Below are positions 8,378 to 15,222 of a DNA stretch of 15,306 bases, piece after piece. The translations under genes and the position numbers were made by a program. The DNA comes from an uncultured Granulosicoccus sp. Lineage in GTDB: Bacteria > Pseudomonadota > Gammaproteobacteria > Granulosicoccales > Granulosicoccaceae. A model generated the notes under the pieces. That model was not told the DNA's origin and made no database searches. It saw only the letters and a program-made list of their open reading frames with translations. Location: positions 1 through 15,306 of the forward strand of contig CALDSR010000036.1 in NCBI GenBank assembly GCA_937924505.1, in the 5' to 3' direction. Every line of letters starts with the position of its first letter. The first letter of the stretch is position 1.

Positions 8378-9570
8378 GATGCGTGTTCCCTGGCGCCGAG
8401 TGTCCAGATATCGTAGTTAGCGTCGAGCACAGTGACCGGTTTGTGATCCGAATTAAGAATTTTTCGATAGAAGAAAACAACCACGTCTTCGATATCCTCG
8501 GCAGTCAGCACCTTTGTGATGCCACCGGTAAAAACAATGGAATTCATCGCCAATAACTTTAACGTCACGTAAGCCGGCCGGTAGTGTGACATTTTACAAA
8601 GCACGAGAAATATGGCCAATTGCATGAGTATCTTGGTTGCCTTCTCGGTATGTTCGTTGTAGATATTTTCGGTTACCTTGAGGTGCATCAGTAACTCATA
8701 GGCAAACTCATTGTTCTCTGCTGTAAAAATCAAGGATTGTCGAGATTTGTAAACACCCAGTTTTTTGAAGACAATTCGATCATGCCCTTGCTCGGTAACG
8801 ATATTGTCACTGACCAGATCCTTGGAGTAATGCACATCGGTAGTCGCGCCACCAATATCCAGCAATATAAAGGGGTCTGTAACCGAGAATGATGTATGAA
8901 TCAGCGGTAGCGATTTATTTACCACATACGGCGTAGAATAAATCTGGTTATCCGTTATCTCATAGAGATGTTTGATGTCTTCCTTGCCTTCTATGTCCTG
9001 CTGATACAGATTAGTGAGATATTCCTTCAGATGATTCTCAACGATATGTAAACGATCATCGATAATATTCGGCAGAACCGTCAGCCGCTCCACGCGTGAT
9101 GCGATTTCGGCGGCATCCTGGGCATTACCCACGTAGACCACATTGGAATAATTGAGTTTTTCAAGATAGTTGTCGAGCCGACGATCGAAGATGCCCCCAT
9201 TCGAATCAATACCCCCGACAATGATCACCGCATCGATAAGATCGCTTGGTATCGAGTAACTCTCGATATCCTGAAAAATGATGGAATCGATAACATTGAT
9301 GCCGGAGTTGTAGGCGATGTTGGTTGCATACTTCAACGAATAAGACTGCGTGAGCCCAATAATCAAAGTACTCAATCCGCCATTGGCGGACGAGCAGATA
9401 TGAATATCCTGCGCACCAAAACGCTGCACCGTATCACCACACTTGTGTGTTAAATCATCAAGTACGCGTTTATTGAAATCACGGAAATGCTGCTCGATGG
9501 ATTGCGAGGTACTGACTTTGAAATAGGTGCTGCCGATATCGATCAGCAGCTTTTCACCGTTCGTACTCAC
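8368..9570 (-). CDS. glmL: GlmL/MutL-type ATPase of glutamate mutase
   Basis: This 400-residue protein belongs to the GlmL (MutL) family, ASKHA-fold ATPases encoded with glutamate mutase and thought to reactivate or assist the B12 enzyme. An N-terminal phosphate motif, LLIDIGSTYFK (about 8-18), and a second, LLDIGGATTDVHY (about 236-248), are the expected nucleotide-binding loops. VIIVGGIDSNGG (about 115-126), VYVGNAQDAAEIA and a C-terminal IVFTGGITKVL are also family features. Clostridial GlmL is about 460 residues, so this one is short. The start is GTG at 9570, overlapping the glmE stop in GTGA, so translation is probably coupled. It lies between glmE and the ligase gene. The name MutL here has no connection with the mismatch-repair protein. 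Confidence 0.85.
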   Translation of the reverse strand: MSTNGEKLLIDIGSTYFKVSTSQSIEQHFRDFNKRVLDDLTHKCGDTVQRFGAQDIHICSSANGGLSTLIIGLTQSYSLKYATNIAYNSGINVIDSIIFQDIESYSIPSDLIDAVIIVGGIDSNGGIFDRRLDNYLEKLNYSNVVYVGNAQDAAEIASRVERLTVLPNIIDDRLHIVENHLKEYLTNLYQQDIEGKEDIKHLYEITDNQIYSTPYVVNKSLPLIHTSFSVTDPFILLDIGGATTDVHYSKDLVSDNIVTEQGHDRIVFKKLGVYKSRQSLIFTAENNEFAYELLMHLKVTENIYNEHTEKATKILMQLAIFLVLCKMSHYRPAYVTLKLLAMNSIVFTGGITKVLTAEDIEDVVVFFYRKILNSDHKPVTVLDANYDIWTLGAREHASCQ

Positions 9571-10931
9571 TGCATGATTCCTATGTCGTGGATGATGTCA
9601 TTGACGATACCTGTGGTGTCCTTGTCCAGATTGCAGCACGATTTTTCAAAATCGTAGCAATGGTCCGGAATTGGCACATTTCCCCGTTCAATAATGCGGA
9701 TATTTTTCTGGGCATCACGAATTGTGATCATTTTGTTGTGGTTGATGATATGCGGCGAGAACGGCACATCAATTATGCCGTTTTTGATCGAATTGAAGAC
9801 TTTTCGCCAGAGTGTGTCCGCAGGATCGTTGAATACAGCTTCCATGATTGCCCGCACTTCCGCAGTCAGCACTTCTTCCTCCTGCTCATCCACAATGGCC
9901 GGTAGTCCACTGAGTATATTCAAGGTGTATTGGGTGTTGGCTACCGTCTGGGCATTGGCTTCTTTTGTCGGAATACCAATCGCTTCTTCACGCGTTTTGG
10001 TGATTATCTTGTCGGCACCAACCATTGATGCAATAACGGTCGACATATTGATGAGTTGATCGGCGGAGTCCCTGTTGGTCGGAAATGCACCCATCCACTG
10101 GTGATAAACGAGGTGGATAGACGCATCTTCACAACCAATTTCTGCGGCGTAATAGGCAGCTAGTCGACGAGTCACCGTACCGGTCACGATGTCCTGAATC
10201 ATCGATCCTTGTTGAGAAAAGGATACGGAGAAGGACTTGACCCCCTCCTCCAGCGATAGCAGCATTTCCAGCAATTGAATCACTATCGTTATGCAAGGCG
10301 GTACCAGGGTTGCTGTCAGTGGCCCAAATGACTCCCGGTTTATTGGCTTGTTCAGCGTCGAGTAATCAGCACACACTCGCTCAACGTATTTCCAGTACAG
10401 GAACGCCTTATCGAGCGGGAAATTCTTGGAATACGGTAGCAGGTAGGTGATTGGCCCTCCCTCTATTTCAAAGATGCCCGAGGCGATGGCAATTTCGATG
10501 AGTAATCGAGCATCCGGTGTCCCGTGTCGCAAACTGACGGGATGATTGAAATGCGTCATCATTTTCCGCGTACTACGGTATCCATGATTTACCAGCGGAT
10601 AGCCATTGAGCATGTCGATTTCATTTGCTTCGCTCAGGCGCAACATTTTCTTTGCCGTGGTGTAGTCATTGAGCCGCGTGTTGGAGTCGATCGTCAGCGG
10701 CAATACATCGACATTGGCGTCGACAAAAAACTCATACAGGGCAAACTGTTTTTCGTAGGTAGGAAAACCACCGCGAGGCTGAACCAGCATTTTATCGTTT
10801 GTGGCGAAATGATGCGAAATGAACAGCTGCTCATCTGCACCTTTTACAAACTCGCGTACTTCGTCGAAATCAAATGAATCGACATTTTCGTTGCCGAGGA
10901 TGATCTCTCGTTCTTCCTGTAGCAGGCTCAT
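9567..10931 (-). CDS. glmE: Glutamate mutase epsilon subunit (methylaspartate mutase E)
   Basis: This is the catalytic TIM-barrel subunit of adenosylcobalamin-dependent glutamate mutase, which interconverts L-glutamate and (2S,3S)-3-methylaspartate. It has 454 residues against about 483 in Clostridium cochlearium. Compared from memory with the clostridial enzyme, the substrate-binding residues are all present: R53 (QPRGG), R86 (TIDSNTR) and R135 (LRHGTPD) for the arginine claw (clostridial 66, 100, 149), plus E157, Y163, P166, Y167, F202, K312 and E316 (171, 177, 180, 181, 216, 326, 330). EAIGIPTKEAN, YHQWMG and FGPLTATLVPP are strong family motifs. The ATG overlaps the glmS stop (ATGA) and the stop overlaps the glmL start. 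Identification is firm and the substrate is very probably glutamate. Confidence 0.93.
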   Translation of the reverse strand: MSLLQEEREIILGNENVDSFDFDEVREFVKGADEQLFISHHFATNDKMLVQPRGGFPTYEKQFALYEFFVDANVDVLPLTIDSNTRLNDYTTAKKMLRLSEANEIDMLNGYPLVNHGYRSTRKMMTHFNHPVSLRHGTPDARLLIEIAIASGIFEIEGGPITYLLPYSKNFPLDKAFLYWKYVERVCADYSTLNKPINRESFGPLTATLVPPCITIVIQLLEMLLSLEEGVKSFSVSFSQQGSMIQDIVTGTVTRRLAAYYAAEIGCEDASIHLVYHQWMGAFPTNRDSADQLINMSTVIASMVGADKIITKTREEAIGIPTKEANAQTVANTQYTLNILSGLPAIVDEQEEEVLTAEVRAIMEAVFNDPADTLWRKVFNSIKNGIIDVPFSPHIINHNKMITIRDAQKNIRIIERGNVPIPDHCYDFEKSCCNLDKDTTGIVNDIIHDIGIMQ

Positions 10932-11341
10932 CGCTGTTTGTGTTCCTGAATGTAGTCTTCAAGCATGTCCAAGCCTGTGTTCAAATCGACTTGGTGGCAC
11001 ACCAGATCGAAGCCATAGTCTTTGTACCGGGGCACGATATCTTCGCTGTTGCCGCTACCAACCGTGAGATTGCCGCCAATCATCATGATCAGTTTATCGA
11101 GGCTTTTGTACTTGGATTTAAGCAGCTTGACCTCGCGGCTCCAGCCCTCGGCCTCGCCGTTGAGCGACGAAATCAGCAGAATCTCGGCACCCGTTTCGAC
11201 GGCGGCATCAAAAAATTCTTCCAGATAGGTATTTACCCCCAGATTGAATACTTCATAGCCCCTCGCGTTCAGCGAGAGATCCATCAAACGATTGGCGACG
11301 ACATGAATATCATTGCCAATCACCCCTGTCACGATTTTCAT
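10928..11341 (-). CDS. glmS: Glutamate mutase sigma subunit, B12-binding
   Basis: The 137-residue product, the same length as clostridial GlmS, is the cobalamin-binding subunit that pairs with GlmE. The N-terminal motif is N-D11-I-H13-V-V-A16: the Asp and the cobalt-ligating His are kept, but the Gly of the usual DxHxxG is Ala. ISSLNGEAEG (about 57-66) and IGGNLTVG (about 88-95) correspond to the SxL and GG motifs that hold the nucleotide tail. It is the first gene of the operon; its TGA overlaps the glmE ATG. An AGGG about ten bases upstream of the ATG may serve as ribosome-binding site. This glmS is unrelated to glucosamine-6-phosphate synthase or its ribozyme. Identification is strong; the Ala variant is the only oddity. 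Confidence 0.9.
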   Translation of the reverse strand: MKIVTGVIGNDIHVVANRLMDLSLNARGYEVFNLGVNTYLEEFFDAAVETGAEILLISSLNGEAEGWSREVKLLKSKYKSLDKLIMMIGGNLTVGSGNSEDIVPRYKDYGFDLVCHQVDLNTGLDMLEDYIQEHKQR

Positions 11342-11369
11342 GGTTCACGTGCCCTGTAGCAAGCCGACC

Positions 11370-11378
11370 ATAGTATCA
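11370..11378 (-). promoter_or_regulatory. Possible extended -10 element for the glutamate mutase operon
   Basis: On the minus strand the bases read TGATACTAT, fitting the TGn-TAnnAT pattern of an extended -10 element, and would start transcription some 20 bases before the glmS ATG. I see no convincing -35 hexamer. This is a weak, single-motif call within the 130-base divergent region between glmS and the RraA-like gene. Confidence 0.25.
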
Positions 11379-11471
11379 AAGGCGCTACGGAGCGGAGCTG
11401 CCAGAATGGTAGAATCTTCGGCTCTGACCCACACCGCAAGTGGGCGTGTCATCCTTTATCGAGAGCTTCGC

Positions 11472-11951
11472 ATGGCCGATTTCACCGCAGATTTTTGCGA
11501 CAACCACCCTGACAAGGTATCCGTGCTCGGCCCGGGATATTCAAACTACGGTGGCGCTGAGATGTGCCAGGGGTCGGTGGTCACGCTGAGCCTGGATCGA
11601 AACAATGCGGACCTCATCACGCTATTGCGCGATGAGAACGGGCAAGGCAAGGTCGTGGTGGTGGACGCGGATCGGGCGTACTACGCGATCGTTGGCGAAA
11701 ACCTGATGAAATTCGCTCAGGCTAATGGCTACACCGGCATCATCGTCAACGGCTACATCAGAGATACCGAGCAGATAAAAGACATTCCAGTGGCTCTTTA
11801 CGCGCTTGGAACCTGCCCCAAAAAATACATTCCGGTCACCCAGGGTCAGCGAGATATTCCATTGTCGTTCGGCGGTGCGGTCTTCCGGCCAGGAGACTAC
11901 GTTTACACTGATACCGATGGTGTCATTGTTGCGGCGGAACCCTTTGCCTGA
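11472..11951 (+). CDS. RraA-family protein (RNase E regulator-like or HMG aldolase-like)
   Basis: The start is ATG 11472, preceded by GAGAG; the frame is open further up to 11313, but that would overlap glmS. The 159-residue length matches E. coli RraA (161). YSNYGG near residue 23, VVVVDADRAYYAIVGENL (about 61-78), GYIRD (94-98), LSFGGAVFRPGDYVYTDTDGVIV and the end EPFA are family features. RraA proteins either bind RNase E and modulate RNA decay or act as class II aldolases on 4-hydroxy-4-methyl-2-oxoglutarate and oxaloacetate. The Arg97-Asp98 pair used for pyruvate and metal binding in the aldolases is present, whereas E. coli RraA has Gln at the second position. The acidic residue expected three positions later is Gln101, with Glu at 100, so activity is uncertain. 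It is divergent from the mutase operon. Confidence 0.8.
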   Translation: MADFTADFCDNHPDKVSVLGPGYSNYGGAEMCQGSVVTLSLDRNNADLITLLRDENGQGKVVVVDADRAYYAIVGENLMKFAQANGYTGIIVNGYIRDTEQIKDIPVALYALGTCPKKYIPVTQGQRDIPLSFGGAVFRPGDYVYTDTDGVIVAAEPFA

Positions 11952-12018
11952 GTGACAGTCTGGCTCACGACGGACCAGCATTGATTTTCGCAGCTACCAC
12001 GACTCAACCGCGCGAGTT

Positions 12019-13296
12019 TCAGCCAGGCTGATTCCGCTTGGCTTGCTCGATCTCATGGTGCTTCAAGTAGCTGCGCTGTATGAGTATCTGGTCTGCCAAG
12101 TACTTTGCATCATGCCAGACACCCCAGATAAACGATGATCCGCGACGCGACAGCCACGGCAGTCCAAGAAAATAGATGCCTGTCTCCGCAGTAACGCCCC
12201 GCTGGTGCTGTGGCGCACCCTTATCGTCAAACACATCGACGTTCAACCAACTGTAATCGTGGGTAAATCCGGTTGCCCAGATAATCGTGTTGATATCCGC
12301 TTTTCTAACATCGAGTTCGAGAACAGGGTCACTGATACATGCTGGGTCAGAACGCAACCGGCGTGCTTCGGGTTCTTCCGGAAGGTCTAGACCGTTTTGT
12401 TCGATATAGCGATCAGCCTCATCAAGCATCGACAGGTAATTCGCATCACCGTTCGCGATATTGCTGGCAAGGTCCGCGCGAAAGCGCAGGACACCGTTAT
12501 CGAATGAGTCCGACATACCAAGCAGTGTGATGCCTTGCGACGCAAACTCGCGAAAGTCGATAGTTTCGCCGCCACGTGCGCCACTAACAGCGATGGTTAC
12601 ATGCGCGGTGCCCGGGGCTGGAGTGACTATGTCCCACTTGCCGAGCACACCAAGCCACCAGACAAAATCATGTCCACGATAACGGCGAGGTGGCCGGTCG
12701 TGTGGTCCTACCGACAAAAAGACCTGTCGACCAGCACGAGACAATTCGTCGGCAATCTGCGCACCTGATGAGCCTGCGCCAACGACCAGAACGGCACCCT
12801 TCGGCAGCTCGTCTGGATTGCGGTAGGCCGTGGAATGCATTTGCATCACGTCGGTTTCAGGCGGCACAAGCGGAGGAATGCTGGGCGTTTGAAAGGGACC
12901 GGTGGCACAGACGACTCTCAGCGCTTCGATGCTACCCGCTGTCGTCTCAACCCGAAATCCGGGTTGACCCTGCCTTCGTTGCAGATCCTTGACTTCAACG
13001 CCGCATCGAATCGGTGCCTTGATCTTCTCGGCGAATGCTTCGAAATAAGCGGCGACCTGTTCCTTGCCGGCAAATCCACCCGGTTCGATGTCGGCAAACT
13101 CCAGGGTCGGGAATCGATCATGCCAGGCGGGTCCGTTGGAAACCAGGGAGTCCCATCGTTCGGTGCGCCAACGTTCGGCGATTCGGTGACGTTCCAAAAC
13201 AAGATGCGGCACACCACAGTTGCTCAAATGTTCGCTCATGGCCAGGCCAGCTTGTCCGCCACCGACGACCAGGGTGTCGATTTTTTCGCTTGTCAT
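12019..13296 (-). CDS. FAD/NAD(P)-dependent flavin monooxygenase-like protein (CzcO/YUCCA type)
   Basis: This 425-residue flavoprotein has two Rossmann nucleotide motifs: GGGQAG (12-17) for FAD and GAGSSG (173-178) for NAD(P)H. MHSTAYRNP (153-161) sits where flavin monooxygenases carry their HxxxY fingerprint, ATGF appears late, and YFLGLPWLSRRGSSFIWG is the typical C-terminal signature. RWRTERWDSLVSNGPAWHDRFP resembles bacterial CzcO-type members. Such enzymes hydroxylate or oxidise N- or S-containing or carbonyl substrates in the cytoplasm; the substrate cannot be read here. Its ATG overlaps the stop of the upstream DUF423 gene (ATGA), so the two are co-translated. It converges with the RraA-like gene across 67 bases in which I see no strong terminator. 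Confidence 0.85.
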   Translation of the reverse strand: MTSEKIDTLVVGGGQAGLAMSEHLSNCGVPHLVLERHRIAERWRTERWDSLVSNGPAWHDRFPTLEFADIEPGGFAGKEQVAAYFEAFAEKIKAPIRCGVEVKDLQRRQGQPGFRVETTAGSIEALRVVCATGPFQTPSIPPLVPPETDVMQMHSTAYRNPDELPKGAVLVVGAGSSGAQIADELSRAGRQVFLSVGPHDRPPRRYRGHDFVWWLGVLGKWDIVTPAPGTAHVTIAVSGARGGETIDFREFASQGITLLGMSDSFDNGVLRFRADLASNIANGDANYLSMLDEADRYIEQNGLDLPEEPEARRLRSDPACISDPVLELDVRKADINTIIWATGFTHDYSWLNVDVFDDKGAPQHQRGVTAETGIYFLGLPWLSRRGSSFIWGVWHDAKYLADQILIQRSYLKHHEIEQAKRNQPG

Positions 13297-13676
13297 GCTG
13301 CGTTTTCCGGGTTCTCGTCAAGACGCCAGACCAGATGGCAAAACGATATCCAGCCCGCGATAAAACACAAGCCACCAACAGGAGTTATAGCGCCTAGTCT
13401 GCTTATGTCGGTCAGTGCCATCAGATACAAGCTGCCACTGAAGAAGACAATGCCCGCTGCAAACAATAGTGCGCTTCGCGAACTGGCTCGAGAGGGTGTA
13501 ATACAGCCGCAGGCTATCAACGCCAGACCATGCGTGAACTGGTAAAAAACCCCGGTCTCGATCCACCCCATGGCTTTTTCATCCAACACAGGCTTAAGCG
13601 CATGTGCACCAAACGCGCCGACTATCACGGCGAGTGCGCAGAAAACCCCACCGGCAAGCAATATCCGCTTATTCAA
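13293..13676 (-). CDS. DUF423 family small membrane protein
   Basis: This 127-residue protein has four hydrophobic helices (about 5-25, 44-62, 68-86, 95-117). GAFGAHALKP, the YQFTHGLALI segment, FFSGSLYLMALT and LGAITPVGGLCFIAGW are diagnostic of DUF423 (E. coli YgdD type), an inner-membrane family without a known function. The start appears to be TTG 13676, giving MNKRILLAGGVF; no in-frame ATG is available upstream and no strong ribosome-binding site is seen. It is the first gene of a two-gene unit with the monooxygenase-like gene. Confidence 0.88.
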   Translation of the reverse strand: MNKRILLAGGVFCALAVIVGAFGAHALKPVLDEKAMGWIETGVFYQFTHGLALIACGCITPSRASSRSALLFAAGIVFFSGSLYLMALTDISRLGAITPVGGLCFIAGWISFCHLVWRLDENPENAA

Positions 13677-13765
13677 TTTATTAATCGTTGTTCCGTCAGA
13701 ATGATTTGCATAATAACGCCTAAATCAGCTTGCGCCGGGTGCACGGCCACCCACGCCGTTGAGCC

Positions 13766-13783
13766 GATTTGAGAAAACGATGC
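13766..13783 (+). repeat. Imperfect 18-bp direct repeat, copy 1
   Basis: GATTTGAGAAAACGATGC matches the copy at 13865-13882 at 16 of 18 positions. Its ATG would open only a seven-codon frame (MRCNRMP, stop). Confidence 0.55.
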
Positions 13784-13864
13784 GATGTAACCGCATGCCC
13801 TGATCGTTCGATAAGCGCGTTTCGCCAATCTCGTGTATTACAATGAAGTCGCTGCCGTTTAAAT

Positions 13865-13882
13865 GATTCGACAAAACGATGC
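13865..13882 (+). repeat. Imperfect 18-bp direct repeat, copy 2, spanning the ATPase start codon
   Basis: GATTCGACAAAACGATGC differs from copy 1 at two positions. The ATG inside it (13879-13881) is the start codon of the ATPase gene. The copies are 99 bases apart, about nine to ten helical turns. Confidence 0.55.
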
Positions 13883-15039
13883 TCACCAAACTGGCTGTAA
13901 GTGGCTACAGATCGCTGCATGATCTCGTGGTGCCGCTGTCTGCCCTGACGGTTATCACCGGTGAAAACGGCACCGGTAAATCCAATCTGTATCGCGCGTT
14001 GAGACTGCTGTCGGATGCGTCCAACGGTGATCTTGGCAGTGCCCTTGCGCAACAGGGCGGACTTCCTTCGACACTATGGGCCGGCCCCGAAACCATATCC
14101 CGGGCAATGGAATCTGGCGACGTACCGATTCAGGGCACCCCCCGCAAGGGGCCCGTCAGATTGCGCCTTGGCTTCGCCAGTACTGAGTTCGGATATCTGA
14201 TTGAAATGGGGCTTCCGCCACCCACCCGCTCGGCATTCACACTTGATCCGGAGATCAAACGCGAGTGCATCTGGAATGGCCCTGTATGGCGCGCAGCCAG
14301 CGCGCTGGTCGAACGAAAAGGCCCGGTACTTCGTCGTCGTGAGGGCAGAAAATGGCAGGTCGTAAACAAGCATTTGACCGGCTTCGACAGTCTGTTCAGC
14401 AGCGCCGGGGATCCAGCCGCCGTGCCCGAAGTCTTTGCATTGCAACAGGCCATTCGTCACTGGCGCTTCTATTCAGATTTTCGAACCGATGCAGAGGCAC
14501 CTGCTCGCCAATCACGGCCAGCGACTCGTACACCGGTGTTGCATCACGACGGACGGGATCTGCCAGCCGCATTACAAACCATTATCGAAATCGGTGATAA
14601 GCAATCGCTTGCTGACACGATAGATGATGCGTTTCCCGGCTCGAGTCTGGTGATCGAATCGCCCGAGCCTGGTCGATTGACAGTAGCGCTGCAACAACCG
14701 GGATTATTGCGCCCCTTGGCCTGCACCGAATGGTCTGACGGGACGCTTCAATATGTGCTTCTGGTAGCCGCCCTGCTCACGCCCCGACCGCCTGCACTGA
14801 TGGTGTTAAACGAACCCGAGAACAGTTTGCACCCGGACTTGCTACCCGCACTCGCGCGCCTTGTTCAACGCGTTTGCAAACACACACAGGTGTGGGTGGT
14901 CAGTCACGCCAATAGACTGGTAAATGTGTTGGAATCCATCGAAAACTGCGATTGCATGGCGCTCGAAAAAAATCTTGGCCGGACACGGATTGTCGGACTG
15001 AGGGAGTTGGATAAACCTGCGTGGTCCTGGCCACGATGA
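13879..15039 (+). CDS. AAA-family ATPase, SMC/RecF/OLD-like, stand-alone
   Basis: This 386-residue protein is an ABC-type ATPase with its halves joined by a short insert rather than a long coiled coil. It starts with the RecF/SMC-like LTKLAVSGYRSL. Walker A is GENGTGKSN (28-36). The signature region is TEWSDGTLQ (283-291). Walker B reads ALMVLNEPENSLHPD (306-320), so the usual Asp before the catalytic Glu312 is Asn311. The switch His is in VVSHANRL (340-347). Related proteins are annotated as AAA (AAA_21) ATPases with no fixed role. OLD nucleases have a C-terminal TOPRIM domain, absent here because the protein ends about 40 residues after the switch His. No partner nuclease, methylase or reverse transcriptase is adjacent. 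There is no clear Shine-Dalgarno; a TACAAT at 13839-13844 might be a -10 box, but no -35 supports it. Confidence 0.8.
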   Translation: MLTKLAVSGYRSLHDLVVPLSALTVITGENGTGKSNLYRALRLLSDASNGDLGSALAQQGGLPSTLWAGPETISRAMESGDVPIQGTPRKGPVRLRLGFASTEFGYLIEMGLPPPTRSAFTLDPEIKRECIWNGPVWRAASALVERKGPVLRRREGRKWQVVNKHLTGFDSLFSSAGDPAAVPEVFALQQAIRHWRFYSDFRTDAEAPARQSRPATRTPVLHHDGRDLPAALQTIIEIGDKQSLADTIDDAFPGSSLVIESPEPGRLTVALQQPGLLRPLACTEWSDGTLQYVLLVAALLTPRPPALMVLNEPENSLHPDLLPALARLVQRVCKHTQVWVVSHANRLVNVLESIENCDCMALEKNLGRTRIVGLRELDKPAWSWPR

Positions 15040-15147
15040 CACTGGTGTGACACACCTTGCGCTTGTGTCGATAGCGCGGGAATATTCAGTGTCGAAAATT
15101 GTCGTGAGCTGCCTGCACGCCGTACGCCGAGAGTTTTGGCTATAGCC

Positions 15148-15190
15148 GTCCGGACAAGGCAACTGAGGCCTTGTCCGGACATGTCGTTTT
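15148..15190 (+). terminator. Rho-independent terminator-like hairpin
   Basis: A perfect 13-bp stem (GTCCGGACAAGGC, 15148-15160, and its complement at 15168-15180) encloses a 7-base loop (AACTGAG). TTTT follows at 15187-15190, six bases after the stem. It lies 109 bases past the ATPase stop and probably ends that transcript, although the T-run is short and offset. Each arm contains the 8-bp palindrome GTCCGGAC. Confidence 0.7.
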
Positions 15191-15222
15191 AGTCAATTCA
15201 CTTATTAAACGGGTTTCCGTTT

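Larger units (their letters stand above)
6806..11341 (-). other. Four-gene operon glmS-glmE-glmL-ligase
   Basis: All three junctions overlap: ATGA at 10928-10931, GTGA at 9567-9570, and a 10-base overlap at 8368-8377. This indicates one transcript with coupled translation and implies that the ligase works with the mutase. No ammonia-lyase, CoA-transferase or mesaconate enzyme is included. Sampled lines are GC-poor compared with the genes to the right, which would fit acquisition as a block. Confidence 0.88.

Noticed and set aside
11342..11471. A possible cobalamin riboswitch ahead of the B12-dependent glmS.
   Set aside because: The region is only 130 bases and shared with a divergent gene. 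I see no B12-box-like sequence and only a weak CCCAC/GTGGG hairpin.
11313..11471. An upstream extension of the RraA-like gene from ATG 11313.
   Set aside because: It would overlap the start of glmS and add about 53 residues absent from the family; ATG 11472 gives the normal length.
13879..15039. Reading the ATPase as an OLD nuclease or Gabija-type defence gene.
   Set aside because: There is no TOPRIM domain, helicase partner or other defence gene nearby; the protein ends soon after the ATPase core.
15207..15222. A second hairpin (AAACGG-GTTT-CCGTTT) after the transporter tail as its terminator.
   Set aside because: The stem is six AT-rich pairs and no T-run follows on the minus strand; too weak to list as a feature.
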